Assembly (NCBI GenBank): GCA_023078555.1
Contig: CM041202.1
Location: 6,429,404-6,493,403 of the forward strand
Reading direction: 5' to 3'
Origin: Ulva prolifera
Lineage: Eukaryota; Chlorophyta; Ulvophyceae; Ulvales; Ulvaceae
Length of the DNA: 64,000 bases
Every line of letters starts with the position of its first letter. The stretch's first letter is position 1. The translations under genes were made by a program, and so were the position numbers. Of the stretch, positions 40,478-51,314 are shown in pieces. A model generated the notes under the pieces. The model saw only the letters and a list, made by a program, of their open reading frames with translations, did not search any database and was not told the origin of the DNA.

Positions 40478-41879
40478 TACGTAGCCTGCTGATGCTGTCC
40501 GGGTTTGTGGTTTTGGGGGTGTTTTTGAAAGCGGACAAATTGTCACTTTGCCACTTGAAGCATGGGAGCGCTTTCGGCAAGTACTGGCAATTTCATACGG
40601 CATGGGTTGGTGTATACTGCAAGCACCTGGCAATGTTTTTGACTGAAGGCTTGGCCAGGACACCACCACCAACGCGGGCGGGGCCGTTCCGACAAGCCTG
40701 AATCGATCGATTCTACAGCCACTTGAAGCAATATTATATTATTATATCAGTATGTATTATATATTATATTACTATATATGCTAATCATTACAGGCCAGGG
40801 CTGGGCATGTCAAGGCGTCCCACGATCCATGTGTGGTCCGGTCAAGCCGAACAACTTGCTGATACATGTTTTCTTTTGGCTCTTGATTTTTTTTACTGCA
40901 CTGACGTGTCTAAGAGTCCTGCGTGCGCCCAGTGGCGATGTACTTTTTACAACTTGAGTGGCAGGGCGGATTGCTGATGCAGCTGTATGGCGACGGATGC
41001 ATGCACCTGGACCAGTTTTGAAACTTACGCACGCAACTAAATTGTAACTGCTTAAATGCCATGCACCCCAAAAGGTTCACTGAAGCAAGTGATGGCTGGC
41101 AGGGTAATCAATATGTGTGATGCCAACACCAGACAGCCAGCTACCAGGCAGCCAGGTGAGCAGGGCTCACAGGTACTGTCCTTGTGTCCACTGCACAAAT
41201 ACTTATCACCAGGACATCCACCAGCACAGCTGCCACACAGGCTGCTGCTGTTGTGTATCCTGTGCTGTGTCTGGCCACTGCAGCTGAGGTGCGCTGAATG
41301 TGTGATACTGAGGGCTCCAGCTGGAGCTACTCCATGCAAAATAATCTCCCACCAGCAGTCCACATGCCTGAAACCTCCTGCCCTGCACTGCACCACTGTC
41401 TGGGGGTGTACTTGGTCTGCTTGCTTCTTTCGCGGGCGGTCGCCTCCCCGTTCCTGGGTAAAACAACGGGGTCGCCTCCCCTAACACACTGTCCTCACCA
41501 CCTTTGTCCTCACCGCGCATGCAAACTGCCTGAGCAACATAGCTAGGCTGGTTGCATGCTCTGAGCGCATTTTCGATGATCAAAGAGCACAGTGTCGTGT
41601 GAAATAGAGTCCACAGCATGCCATCCACTCCACAGTTGGACAATTGTGTTCCGGAAACAGGAAACAGACGGGGTCTATTGCCCGGTGGTGATGTTGAGTG
41701 CATGAATTCAGTTCATACGATTCAGTTAATGCATTATGTGGATCCTCGTATTGATGTTCTGTGGTTGCAAAGCATTGTCACATCTGGTGGAGCTCTGCCA
41801 TGCAGTGTCCCAAGCTGCAGAAACTCGTTCCGGTGTTGAGCATCAACAACATTTACCATAACACATTACTACGTCAACA
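40478..41879. other. Spacer between B and unit 2
   Basis: An AT-rich stretch (40727-40790, TATTATAT repeats) stands out from the GC-rich surroundings. No gene is supported. Bases 41380-41520 include GGGTCGCCTCCCC-type direct repeats (GCCTCCCCGTTCCTGGGTAA / GCCTCCCCTAAC). Confidence 0.45.
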
Positions 41880-43575
41880 TGGACTTGACTGCAATCGCCT
41901 GCATATGAATGCGATGGGACGCGTACCCTCCCAAGCCTGCCCATTTTGTTGTCGTCTTTGGGGCTGGCCTGGCATTCCTGGCACTAGCAAGACGACCCTG
42001 GGCACGGTCCCGCCAGCGGTACTACACAGTGAGTTATGAAATGATCTCGGATTGTACCTGTTGCATGCAGGACGGAGTACTGCGATGGTCGTCCAACACA
42101 CTGTATGACTTCAAGAAGCTGCTGGGCGAAGACAACACATAGCTCAGTGCACCGGATCTGGGCTTCTAGCATCCAAGCTAGATGGAATACTATTGGAGGT
42201 CAGTTGCACTGCATTTCGTCGCAAACGCTGCTCTTCGGGCCGGCAGTACTCACATCAGGCCTGCGCTCTCTGACAACCGCTTTGCTGAGCACTACCACTT
42301 GGAAAAAAATGGAAAAAGATAGACAGAGACGTGGCAGTCTACATTGGAAGGTTAAAATATTTCTGGAGCTACCGGACGATCGACGTCTGCACGCTGTAAA
42401 CGTGCGCCCCCGAGAAGCCGTGCTCGCGCAGGCCAGCCCGGGCCGTGCCAAGGACGTAACAGTAGCCACAGCAAGGATTCCTCGGTGTCAGCAGGTCTTA
42501 CAAATTCAAGCCGGGAAGCCTTGTCCTTTCGGCCCCGGTGCTTCTTACAAATTGACTCATGAGCGTGTTTCCTGGAGCTGCACCTGCGCCACGAGACTGC
42601 AACCGCCTGCGCACGATCAAGCTTGCCTGGCAGATGGAGGGGATGGATCGAGTGTGAGCGCTAGATCTACGTATTGTACCGTCGTCTTACCGTCGTCGTG
42701 CACCTGAAACACCTGGATCCCGGCACGCGATCGAAGAATTCCAGGAACGGCAAGGAACCTACCTGACTCGCGCCCTCGCGCACGAAGATACAAAAGCGGA
42801 ATACCTGGAGTTACAATATCAATGTCGCTGTAACAGCACCTGTAATTAGCTTTATAGCACGTCACGCACACATTAATCGCGCGCGAGCAAAGCAGTTTGT
42901 TGCTGCACAGCATACATGGCACCATTGCTGTGGTAGTGCAGTTGCTCTGAATTCAGCCAGAAGCAGTGTGCTGTATTGTTCTTTTTTGGTGAGCTGCAGC
43001 ATGCATGCTCAACTGCTTGCTGCACAAGACAGAGTGACAGAGCCTTGTGCCGCTGCGCTGGTATCTTCCCCGAAGAGATTCGCCGGCTGCTGTAATGCAG
43101 CTTGCTTGTAGTGCTTGTCTGCTGGATTTTTTATTGCAGCGTGACATTGAAGCAGCAGCAGCAGCTGGTCACTGCTCCAAGTATTCACTCTTTGGTGACC
43201 ATCCCAGGAGTAAAGGCGGCGGTGACAGCGACAATACGAGACAGGCGACACACTAGTGCTGCTGAGCATCAACATCGACCATCGCTGAATCTTTCTGCTG
43301 CCTGCGCACAGACTTTTCTGGTGGCAGCTCTTGCCTGCACAGCATACTCCGTAGATGAGGGGCATGCATTCACAAGGAACACATGCTGCACTTGCCACAG
43401 GTTTTGGAAGCCCTGTAGATTCCAGTGCGGTGGGATGGTGATTTGTCTTACATTGCATTCGAAGTTTGGCGCAAGCCGACGGGGGTGCAAAGGACTCACT
43501 GCCAGATAAACTTCCCCCGCCCTCGTTCCCCAGTCTTACATTGACAGAGCGACCCCTGGTTGACATACCTGCTGT

Positions 43576-43603
43576 CATTGTCCTTGCTGCCTTTGTCCTT
43601 GTA
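43576..43603 (+). mobile_element. 28-bp beta tail insertion with 13-bp TSD
   Basis: The insert consists only of tail sequence (TTGCTGCCTTTGTCCTTGTA at its 3' side), flanked by ACATACCTGCTGT at 43563-43575 and 43604-43616. Like the alpha micro-insertions it retains little more than the 3' terminus. Confidence 0.85.
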
Positions 43604-43866
43604 ACATACCTGCTGTGCACTACATGCTGTGTGTACCTCTGCCCTGGCTAAGCGACGCCCAGCGCAGCCATGCTCTACTGTCATCACGCGCACACATTCC
43701 ATCGCTTCTCATGCACACAGAACACAAATCACTGTCGCCACCCTGCCTCACGTTCGAGTCAGTGTTGCTGGTGGCAGTTGCAGTGTAGTGAAGATTGCCA
43801 TATACCAGCTAGAATGGTCCGTGTACAGATACGTATCTTGCTCCATAATCCGCATCTTGCAATGCA

Positions 43867-43971
43867 ACGTTCGGTCACCATACAGCAATTTCCGGGCTGT
43901 CATCCAGAAAGCAGACCTAAACAATTTGTAACAAATTGTAATTTGCGGCCGGGCCTGACGACCTGATGCTG
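43867..43971 (+). mobile_element. Terminal-inverted-repeat element, diverged copy 3
   Basis: CAGCAATTTCCGGGCTGTCATCCAGAAAGCAGACCTAAA aligns with the interior of copy 1 (CAGCATTTCCAGCACTGCC..CAGAAATTAGACCTAAA), and CCTGACGACCTGATGCT with its right end. The inverted termini have decayed. It lies directly upstream of pseudogene C. Confidence 0.55.
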
Positions 43972-43979
43972 AATTGCAG

Positions 43980-44790
43980 ATGTGCGCTCCTCTCACGGCA
44001 CTCACCGTCGCAGCCTGCACCCTGCTGCCAGCAGCCACTGCCACCCCCGGCCCGCCTCCACACAGCCGCAGCCTCACCGACGCCCCCACGGACTGCGCGG
44101 CGCCGCCGAGTTCGCGCCCTGCTGCCCCAGCTTCGTCTGCCTCCGCCCCGACCTGACCTGCCGTCCTGTCCCAACTGTCACACGCGTCCCCTGCGGCACC
44201 CTCCGCGTCCCCTGCGGCACCCTCCGCGTCCCCTGCGGCACCCTCCGCGTCCCCTGCGGCACCCTCCGCGTCCCCTGCGGCACCCTCCGCGTCCCCTGCG
44301 GCACCCTCCGCGTCCCCTGCGGCACCCTCCGCGTCCCCTGCGGCACCCTCCGCGTCCCCGCCTGCACCGACCCGGCCGTCCCCGCCTGCGCCCGGGGCCT
44401 CGTGCGGAGGGGCGCCGCCGGGGAGTTCAACTACTGCCTGCCTCCGACTCCGCCGCCACCATGCGGCGGTAATGATGTGATGTGCTGTGACGGAGACATT
44501 TGCTTGGACACGGTTCTCATGTGTGTTGACGGCACGTGTGTCACGTGCGGGGATCATTATCATGGCGAGCCGCTATGCATGGAGCCCGCCGTGTAGGTAT
44601 GCACTCGGCTGTTTATCATAGGTGACCTGGGGATGTGTCAGATGGGGTTTGGTCGACCGGCACCGGGGCTGGACGTGCCGTACGGCGGGGACTTCACAAA
44701 GTTTGCAGCCAGCTGCGACGGTTGCCAGATCGGTTGCCAGACGGATCGGAAGCATCCTCGAGGGGGTGGGGCGGGGGGGGGGGGGGGGAG
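43980..44790 (+). pseudogene. Cysteine-rich protein C, decayed paralogue of B
   Basis: From ATG 43980: signal peptide APLTALTVAACTLLPAATAT, HSRSLTDAPTDC, then a frame change near 44090 into EFAPCCPSFVCLRPDLTC. The first module carries eight VPCGTLR repeats. A second module CGGNDVMCCDGDIC..CVTCG follows to a TAG at 44594. After the stop, frame-shifted remnants (IGDLGMCQMGFGRPAPGLDV) still match residues 170-190 of B, and similarity fades into a G-rich tract at 44764-44790. A shift, a stop and loss of the last five modules mark it as a pseudogene. TTGCAG precedes the ATG. Confidence 0.75.
44183..44350 (+). repeat. 21-bp coding minisatellite, eight copies, in C
   Basis: CGCGTCCCCTGCGGCACCCT+C repeats eight times without visible variation. 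Each unit encodes VPCGTLR, derived from the C-x-x-CGT-x-x-VP junction found once in B. Being 21 bp, the expansion keeps the frame. Confidence 0.95.
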
Positions 44791-45119
44791 GCTGTGCTAG
44801 GCGGCAGGTGCTGGAAGCAAAGGAAAATGCTGCAAAGACTGCATGTGAGACGTACATGCTGCATCGCAGGGGCCAGTTAGGGTCGTACTGCAGTAGGGCG
44901 AATTGTCATTTTGTTGAGTGATGAATGGCAGCGTTGTTTGACATATCATGTTGGGGAGTGTTGTCATTAGCTTTGCCTGGGCTGCCACCCCATCAATGGC
45001 AGGGGCACTCTGACTGTGGGCACTGTATCTTTCTGTGCTCGGCTACCGCTGCACTTGATGTCACCCTGTGCGTGGGGGCATGGGCACCAGGAAGGTGGGG
45101 ACACCATGGACGGGGGGAT
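44791..45119. other. Spacer, no gene recognised
   Basis: No domain or repeat is recognised between the G-rich tract after C and the delta/gamma tails. Confidence 0.4.
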
Positions 45120-45229
45120 CGCCACATGTCCCGGATTTCGGAGTTATCCATGGATTTCGGAGTTGTCAATGGATACGGCTATGTACTCATGCGGCTCGCT
45201 GCCCGGCCTCTGTCCTTTGTAACTACATA
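45120..45229 (+). mobile_element. Delta/gamma-type tail
   Basis: ATGGATTTCGGAGTT (GGATTTCGGAGTT occurs twice in 20 bp) is followed by GGATACGGCTATGTA and GCCCGGCCTCTGTCCTTTGT..AACTACATAC. It combines the delta sequence of 23.6 kb with a gamma tail, which suggests that both belong to one 3' untranslated region. Confidence 0.65.
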
Positions 45230-45239
45230 CATGGGGGCG

Positions 45240-45470
45240 TGTGACAGGTGAACCGTGCTTTGTTTATGATGAATGCTCTGCGCCGGTTGAGCGTGGCGTT
45301 GTGCAAGGGGAATGCTCTTGTGCTCCGTGCGGGGCTTCAATCTTTGGCTGGCATCACCGGCCGGGCTGTGATACGTGCTCGTACCCGGCCCACTACCACG
45401 ACTGCGTGAGTGGATTTGCGTGTGTATTTCTGGCAATGGCTCGATGCCCGGCCTCTGTCCTTTGTAACTA
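45240..45470 (+). mobile_element. Gamma 3' end, 231 bp, with 10-bp TSD
   Basis: The insert carries the last about 55 codons of the gamma ORF (AACCGTGCTTTGTTTATGAT, GGCTTCAATCTTTGGCTGGC) and the tail CCTCTGTCCTTTGTAACTA. CATGGGGGCG flanks it at 45230-45239 and 45471-45480. It landed exactly after another gamma tail. Confidence 0.85.
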
Positions 45471-45852
45471 CATGGGGGCGCCTCATATGGGGGGGCACAT
45501 GAAGGCGAGCCCCGCAAGGCGCAGTCATGATGCAGTCATGATGCAGTGCGGATTATTTAGGTATGCTGTACGTGTGAGGTAATGTCCGGTTTCAGTGCGG
45601 CGGCGGTGCCCTGTGCCGCTTCAGCAGCGCACTGGCCGGGATTGCTCTTTGCTGTTTGCGGCTGGCGTTGGAGTGGGCTAGCTGGTGCTGCAAGCCCATT
45701 TGTTGGCTTGGCTTTTGTGGAGATTAGTTGCCAGGTGCATTGGGTACGACGTGTGAGGAAAGGTTGGAATGTCTTTGCTCCTGTCCTGCACCAGTGTACA
45801 TAGTTCATGTCTGGAAATCAGCTGACTCTATTTTTGATTGATGATGCTGTGT

Positions 45853-45901
45853 TACAAGGACAAAGGCAGCAAGGCGGGCAGCACCGCGAAAGAAGAAAAC
45901 A
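45853..45901 (-). mobile_element. 49-bp beta insertion with 17-bp TSD
   Basis: TACAAGGACAAAGGCAGCAA..GGGCAGCACCGCGAAAG, flanked by GATTGATGATGCTGTGT at 45836-45852 and 45902-45918, the longest target duplication seen here. A further diverged beta tail, GTTACCTGCC..TTGTGTCCTTGTAC, follows at 45937-45961. Confidence 0.9.
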
Positions 45902-46299
45902 GATTGATGATGCTGTGTGCACACGTGGTGTTACCTGCCTCTCGGGTTGTGTCCTTGTACAACCTGCTATTTGGAAGGCTGTGTCTCTGGCCGCCACTGC
46001 TGGGCTGGTGCCATGGTCTGGAACATCCAGGTTGCAGCCGAATCAATCTGTGCAGAACATACACTAGAGTCATGTCTAAGCAGCAGTTGTCAGTGGTCAG
46101 ATGAGTTCCTGCAGGCTTTGTGCCACAGACATGTTCACCAACTGGCTCAAAGACAGGCCCCATGCAAACTGTGAATGCTCGTAGTGCTGTGATGTCAAGG
46201 CCTGGGCCTGGCCAGAATAATGCATTTGCGTCGCGACACAGAGCCCGAAGATGCTAGACTCCCCTGTACTGTTACCGGAAGGAGCTTGGCTACAGCAAA

Positions 46300-48115
46300 T
46301 GCACAGCTGGCAGGCTATGCAATATGTGTTGGAGATCCACACACAACGTTGTGAAGCTATGGTCGTGCTTGCGGTCGTCTGTGTGGGGAATAGCGCCTTC
46401 CCAGGTCAGCCCGTAATGCCCGTGCTGTGCAGCTGCCCGCGCCAGGCGGTGCCTGATACTCGTAAGACAAAACACCACGCGAGCCCCTCTCGACACAGCG
46501 CAGACAACATGACGATGCTCGTCGAACCGGGTGAGTATGTCGATGAAGTACTGCCACGGTCTTCCGGAGCGGTAATGAAACGCGCCCTTGCCTGGCCCCG
46601 ACAAGAACGGGCTTCGCCTAGTGCTCTCTACCAGTCCAGCAGCTGCCCTAGTCAAGACTATACATGCTCGGGGAAATACCTGGTCTGATACAACTCGGAA
46701 GATCACACGGCGCTACTCTTCCGGCCTGTACTGCCGGAGGAAGGCCAATCGCTGACTGTCGAGAAGCATATGCCAACGTCAATTCAAGGATGGCCATGTC
46801 AACTATAACAGAGTCAAGTTGTTTTATGGTTTGATGCCAATATCCCGTCCCCAGGGAATCAGCCCTCGCGCAAGCCAGCCCACATCGATATCCTGAAGTG
46901 GCGACACAGTACTTCGAAACATCAGTGAGCTGCCTCTCGCAATGTCTTTTCCGTTTGTTTCAGGGCGATGATTTTGTCCCTTCACTTTATTGACAGTTGC
47001 ACAAGTGTTGCGGGAACTGCACCTGTTGCGGTAGCTGCACCTGCGCCACAACACTACGACCGTCTGCGCATTCACTAGCTTGCTTCGCACCTCGTACGGC
47101 TGTAGCGATCGCACCTTCCGGCTACCAGGCAAGCCTTGACTACATCCGGAGATCGTCCGGGAGTGGAACCAATCAGCACAGTGCCTTGGCTCCTTGGCTA
47201 TCATTCGCAGATCAGTCAGTGCCAGGTGGCCGTGCCATTCTGAACACAACCCCGCCTGCATCACTGCGATCTGCTCTCACTGTGTTACAAGGCCAAAGCT
47301 CTTGCTGTGTGTCGCGGCATGGCGACTGGGCTGCGAGAAGTCCACAAGTTTTGCTTCTTCAATGCCAGAAGAAGCAAAACATGCTGAGCTTCACAGACAG
47401 ATGATGCAGCGGCCCATGAGATATCCCACCAGGTGTCCTTCGTGCCAAATTGTTTGTTTACTGAAACTGCATCCCAACACTCCAGTCCTCCAAGTACTAG
47501 TCCAGGCACTTCAACAGCTTGACATCCCATGAGCGAGGTCCACAGTAACAATGAGACATGAAACAACAGCAGAAGCTCTGACCTATAGCTAATGTCAGCC
47601 TGAACGTTGACCAATTGCAAAGCTGCGACATATACGCAGGAGTTCACTGGACTAAGTACAGCCTTGCGGCAACGTAGCAATTGCCTGCACGTTGCAACAC
47701 AGACTCATTGGCAAGCGTCTCAACAAATGGTGTGTTCTTGACGCGGCTGTATACACATGCCCATGGCATTAATTTTTTTCCTGCTTCCTGCTTTCGCGGT
47801 GCTGGCCGCCTCGCCACCTTTGTCCAAACACATACCAATGAACATTGCAAGATCAGCCCGTACTTGGGACTAGCACGCACAAGCTCCAACCCCCACTCCC
47901 CCCACCGTGCAGCAAGACGGAGGCGTGGCAATTATGATCTTTTTCAACATCCCAGGCCTGTGGATTGCTGACCACCTTCGACCTGCAGCATGCATGCAAC
48001 GCCCAACCTGACCCCTACATTCACTCCACTACGCGTCGTCCCCACCGGCGTTGCCTGCGCCGTCGACTGTTCATCATCGTAGCTCAACTCCAACCGCCAT
48101 TCAAGTCAAATTCGC
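46300..48115 (+). repeat. Triplicated upstream block, unit 3 (before pseudogene D)
   Basis: Landmarks shared with units 1 and 2 are ACTCGTAAGACAAAAC (46458), CTCTTCCGGCCTGTACTGC (46716), CTCGCGCAAGCCAGCCCA (46865), GCACCTGCGCCACAACACTA (47037) and GTCTGCGCATTCACTAGCTT (47061). A beta tail remnant (CTTTCGCGGTGCTGGCCGCC..ACCTTTGTCC) is at 47790-47826. Confidence 0.6.
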
Positions 48116-48121
48116 ATGCAG

Positions 48122-48860
48122 ATGGCGAAGGGCACCCCGCTTCTGCGCGCCGACCTGCTGGCTTCCGCCACCGCGATGGCAGTCTGCGCCTTCATCATGG
48201 TGCCTGCCGCGATCGCCACCCCCTCCCCAGCGCCACACGGGCGCAGCCTCACCGACGCGTCCTGCGGCGGCGCCGGCCAATTCTCCGAGTGCTGCCCCGG
48301 CGACATCTGCAACGTCGCGACGCTCGCGTGCTTCCAGGGCAGCTGCATCCCCTGCGGCGGACTCGACGACCCCTGCTGTGCAAACCACACCTGCCGATCG
48401 GACGGCCCGTTCCGCATCTGCATTGACGACACCTGCAAGCCCTGCGGCATCGCCGGTATGCCCGTGGGCACCGCCCCCGGGGCCGACGCGTGCGAGCAGA
48501 ACCTCACCCCCAGCGACCCCGACCCCGAAATCGCCATCTGCTTGGCGCCGCCGCCACCACCGTGCGGCGGCGAGGCCGGGGCGTGCTGCGACGGCGACGT
48601 GTGCGGCGACCCGGCACTAATCTGCTACGAAGGCACATGCGTCGGCTGCGGCGGCGTGTACGAGGCCTGCTGCGAAGAGGAGCGCACCTGCGACGGCCCG
48701 GACCTCATCTAGGGGCAGATCTGCCCCGACTACGGCTACAACGACGCATGAATCCGCTGCGGCATCTTGAATGTATCCGTCTGTACCGCCCCGGGGCTCC
48801 CCCCGTGCCAGCCGGGCGCCATCCCGAGCGACCCCGACCCCGAGGTCGCCGTCTGCATAC

Positions 48861-48898
<38 letters not shown>

Positions 48899-50229
48899 GG
48901 CGCCGAGGATGAAGAGTGCTGCGATGACGATGTCTGTGACGACGCGACGCTTGCGTGCGACGATGGCACGTGTGTCTCGTGTGGCGCCAGATACGAGGCG
49001 CCGTGCACGGACCCTGGTGTCGATGACTGCACCCCCGCCGCTGACAGTGGGCGGCAGCGAGGGGCGGGGCGGGCTGTTCCTCCCGCCCCCCCCCGGGCCG
49101 GACGTGCCGTGCGGCAGCGAGTACGCATTCTGCTGCGACGGCGGCACGTGCAATTCCGCAGCTCTCGCGTGTGCCCAGGGCCGGTGCTACCCCTGCGGCA
49201 CGCTCGGGCAGACGGCCTGTTTCGCTGAGTACGCCGACAACCCTGACATCTCCCCCTTCTGCTTCTTCAATCTTGAGGTGGACAGTGGCGATGGGATCAC
49301 GTGCGTGGAGCGGGTGTGCGGCGGATATTACGAGCTGTGTTGCGACCGCACGGACTGTGAAGCAGAACTCGTGTGCAGCAGGATGTTGTGTCGTCCGTGC
49401 GGGGCACGCGATCAGATCGCGTGCGGGATTGACACCGACTATGGCCCCTTCTGCCCGATCGACGGACTAGTACCGGATGCAGACGGCGTGTGTGCGCAGC
49501 TGCCCTGCGGAGCCGAGCGCGGGCTGTGCTGTGACGGCGGCGGGGAGGCGTGCGAGGGGGGGCTGACATGCATAATACCGGAGCGGGGCGGGATCTGTGC
49601 GGAAGCGTACGATCGCGCCGTGGGAGGCTGTGGCTACGAGGGGTTCGAGTGCTGCGGGGGCTAGGTGTGTGTCCCGGTCTCGGATGCAGCGACAATTATT
49701 GCGCATCGTGTGGCGCGGAAGACTACGGGGCGTGCACTGATATAGGGAGATTTCAGTGCGTCCCGGGTTTGGTCGTGGATGGCGGGGGTGTTTGTTCCGA
49801 GGCGGCGGGGGCCGCAGCCGCCGCCGCCGCCGCCGCCCCTGCCCGTGCCGGGCCCGAAGCCGCTCGTGATCGAGTATCCGCCGCCGCTGCTGCGGCCGTG
49901 CGGAGGGAAGCTGGCGGACTGCTGTGACGGCGGCGGCTGCAACTCGGCGGAGCTTGCGTGCCGAGCCGGCCGGTGCCTGCCCTGCGGCGGCCGCGGCGAG
50001 GTTGTGTGTCCGGTGGCTACAGGTGGGTCTGGTGCAGACGGGGGTGGCATGTCGGGAGGGGCTGGAGGAGGTTTCCGGGGTCTGCATTCCGGCGCCGCCG
50101 GACCGGAAGCATCTCGAACTACCAAGGTCCATCGCATTTGGTGGGGGTCGCGATGGCGAGAGGGGCACGGCTAAGCAGCGATTCCAGACAGCCAAGGACG
50201 AGGCCACACAGGCTGCAGTCGCCATGTAG
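48122..50229 (+). pseudogene. Cysteine-rich protein D, decayed paralogue of B
   Basis: ATGCAGATG (48116-48124) opens the frame; the second ATG aligns with B. A signal peptide (ASATAMAVCAFIMVPAAIAT), HGRSLTDASCGG and Cys modules follow. In-frame TAG 48710-48712 and TGA 48749-48751 both fall where the module pattern predicts cysteine (DLI[TAG]GQIC and DA[TGA]IRCG). Further shifts occur near 49030-49060, about 49660 (TAG), about 49800 and about 50035; each time the B-like sequence continues in another frame, down to GGRGEVVCPVATGGSG and the tail CIPAPPDRKH to 50229. Full length is retained, so decay is recent. A (GCC)n tract sits at the Pro linkers. Confidence 0.75.
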
Positions 50230-50981
50230 CTGCCGTCTCGTGGTGTGGTGATGACAAAAAACTGATTGCGGGTGAAACATCAGCATATTCGAGTGTTGTG
50301 CCGAATATATTTCGGAAATTGGGCACGCCTGTGGACCCCTCCAGATTTGCCTGCAAGGCTCTTAGGGCTGGACTACAGTGTTCTGATTAGCTAATCATCG
50401 CGTGGAAGAGGCGCACCTGGCGATGGCTTGCCCATGATCTGTGCAGGGGGCTCTTGAGACAGCCAGATGTTTCACATGTGCACCTACAAGTTCGTTTGTG
50501 GTCTCTGTGTTATATAGAGGCGCCCTGATGTTGAGGAATTGTTTCACTACTTCCGGTGTAAGTGACAGCATGTGCTGCGCCAGGCATCACTGCAGCATAT
50601 GCATGGGCAACTGCAGCCTTGCTTGCTGGATGGGCAACTGCAGGTGATCTCCTATAACTCATTGCGCCGGACATCACACCCGATCTGCAGTATCTCACCA
50701 GAGACAAGGAGTTGCTGGTACCGTTGTGTATCTAGTGCTCCTGCTTGCTGCTAGTGCTCCTGCTTGCTGTAAGCTTAGCTGTGTGCATCGCTGTGTGCTT
50801 GCAAACAAGTAGAACTTGCAGACACCAAGGTCAATGCACATGGCCGGCTGTCAGGACAGTGCATGGCTGATGGCAGTGATCTGAGCATCAAAGCAGTCGA
50901 CCAGGCCTGTTGATTCGGCCAGGCTGGTCGGTCAGGCTGGTTGACCAGGCTGGTCACACGTGTGGTCTACCAGCCTGGTTG
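50230..50981. other. Spacer without a supported gene
   Basis: Short repeats GCTAGTGCTCCTGCTTGCTG (about 50731-50770) and TTG/GGCCAGGCTGGTC motifs (50918-50975) occur. Nothing coding is supported. Confidence 0.4.
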
Positions 50982-51314
50982 TCAGGGACACAGTTGGGTG
51001 ACCTCCAAATCAGGCATTTTGTCAAAAAACAGGCTCTGCACGTACGCCCACCCATATTTGCGGAATATGCTATCGATAATCTGCCCTGAGCTGCGTTCGA
51101 GAGCACTCCAGGCCAGGTGTTGCATTGCACTGCAGAGTTGTGTTGGAGCTATCAAAACAGCACATTCGGCCAGCGAAAAGGTTGTGCCCGAACAAAGCAG
51201 TTCCAGATACTGCATTACTCCATCTTGCAGGTCAGGCTGCTGTCTCGAGATACGCCGCAGGGATTCCACGATGTAGTCACATTGCTGTGCCTGGACCCTG
51301 GAAGCAGATGGCAA
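50982..51314 (-). CDS. Putative exon of an unrecognised protein
   Basis: The frame reads YIVESLRRISRQQPDLQDGV..YLELLCSGTTFSLAECAVLI..SALERSSGQIIDSIFRKYGW, amphipathic helices with normal protein composition. CCAGGCACAG before CAATGTGACTAC looks like a 3' splice site, and GAG|GTCACC near 51000 like a donor, so it is probably an internal exon. No partner exon could be identified and no domain is recognised. It is the only protein-like segment on the minus strand within the Cys-rich cluster. Confidence 0.35.
   Translation of the reverse strand: MPSASRVQAQQCDYIVESLRRISRQQPDLQDGVMQYLELLCSGTTFSLAECAVLIAPTQLCSAMQHLAWSALERSSGQIIDSIFRKYGWAYVQSLFFDKMPDLEVTQLCP

Larger units (their letters stand above)
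41880..43979 (+). repeat. Triplicated upstream block, unit 2 (before pseudogene C)
   Basis: Aligned landmarks are GGCACTAGCAAGACGACC (41979), GCATGCAGGACGGAG (42064), GCTCTTCGGGCCGGCA (42231), GACGTCTGCACGCTGTAAAC (42382), CTCGCGCAGGCCAGCCCG (42423) and GCCTGCGCACGATCAAGCTT (42605). Relative to unit 1 a GCAGCAGCAGCTGGT..CACTGCTCCAAGT segment is also shared (43158 versus 38113). It contains the 28-bp beta insertion at 43576 and an inverted-repeat element at its right end. Confidence 0.65.
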
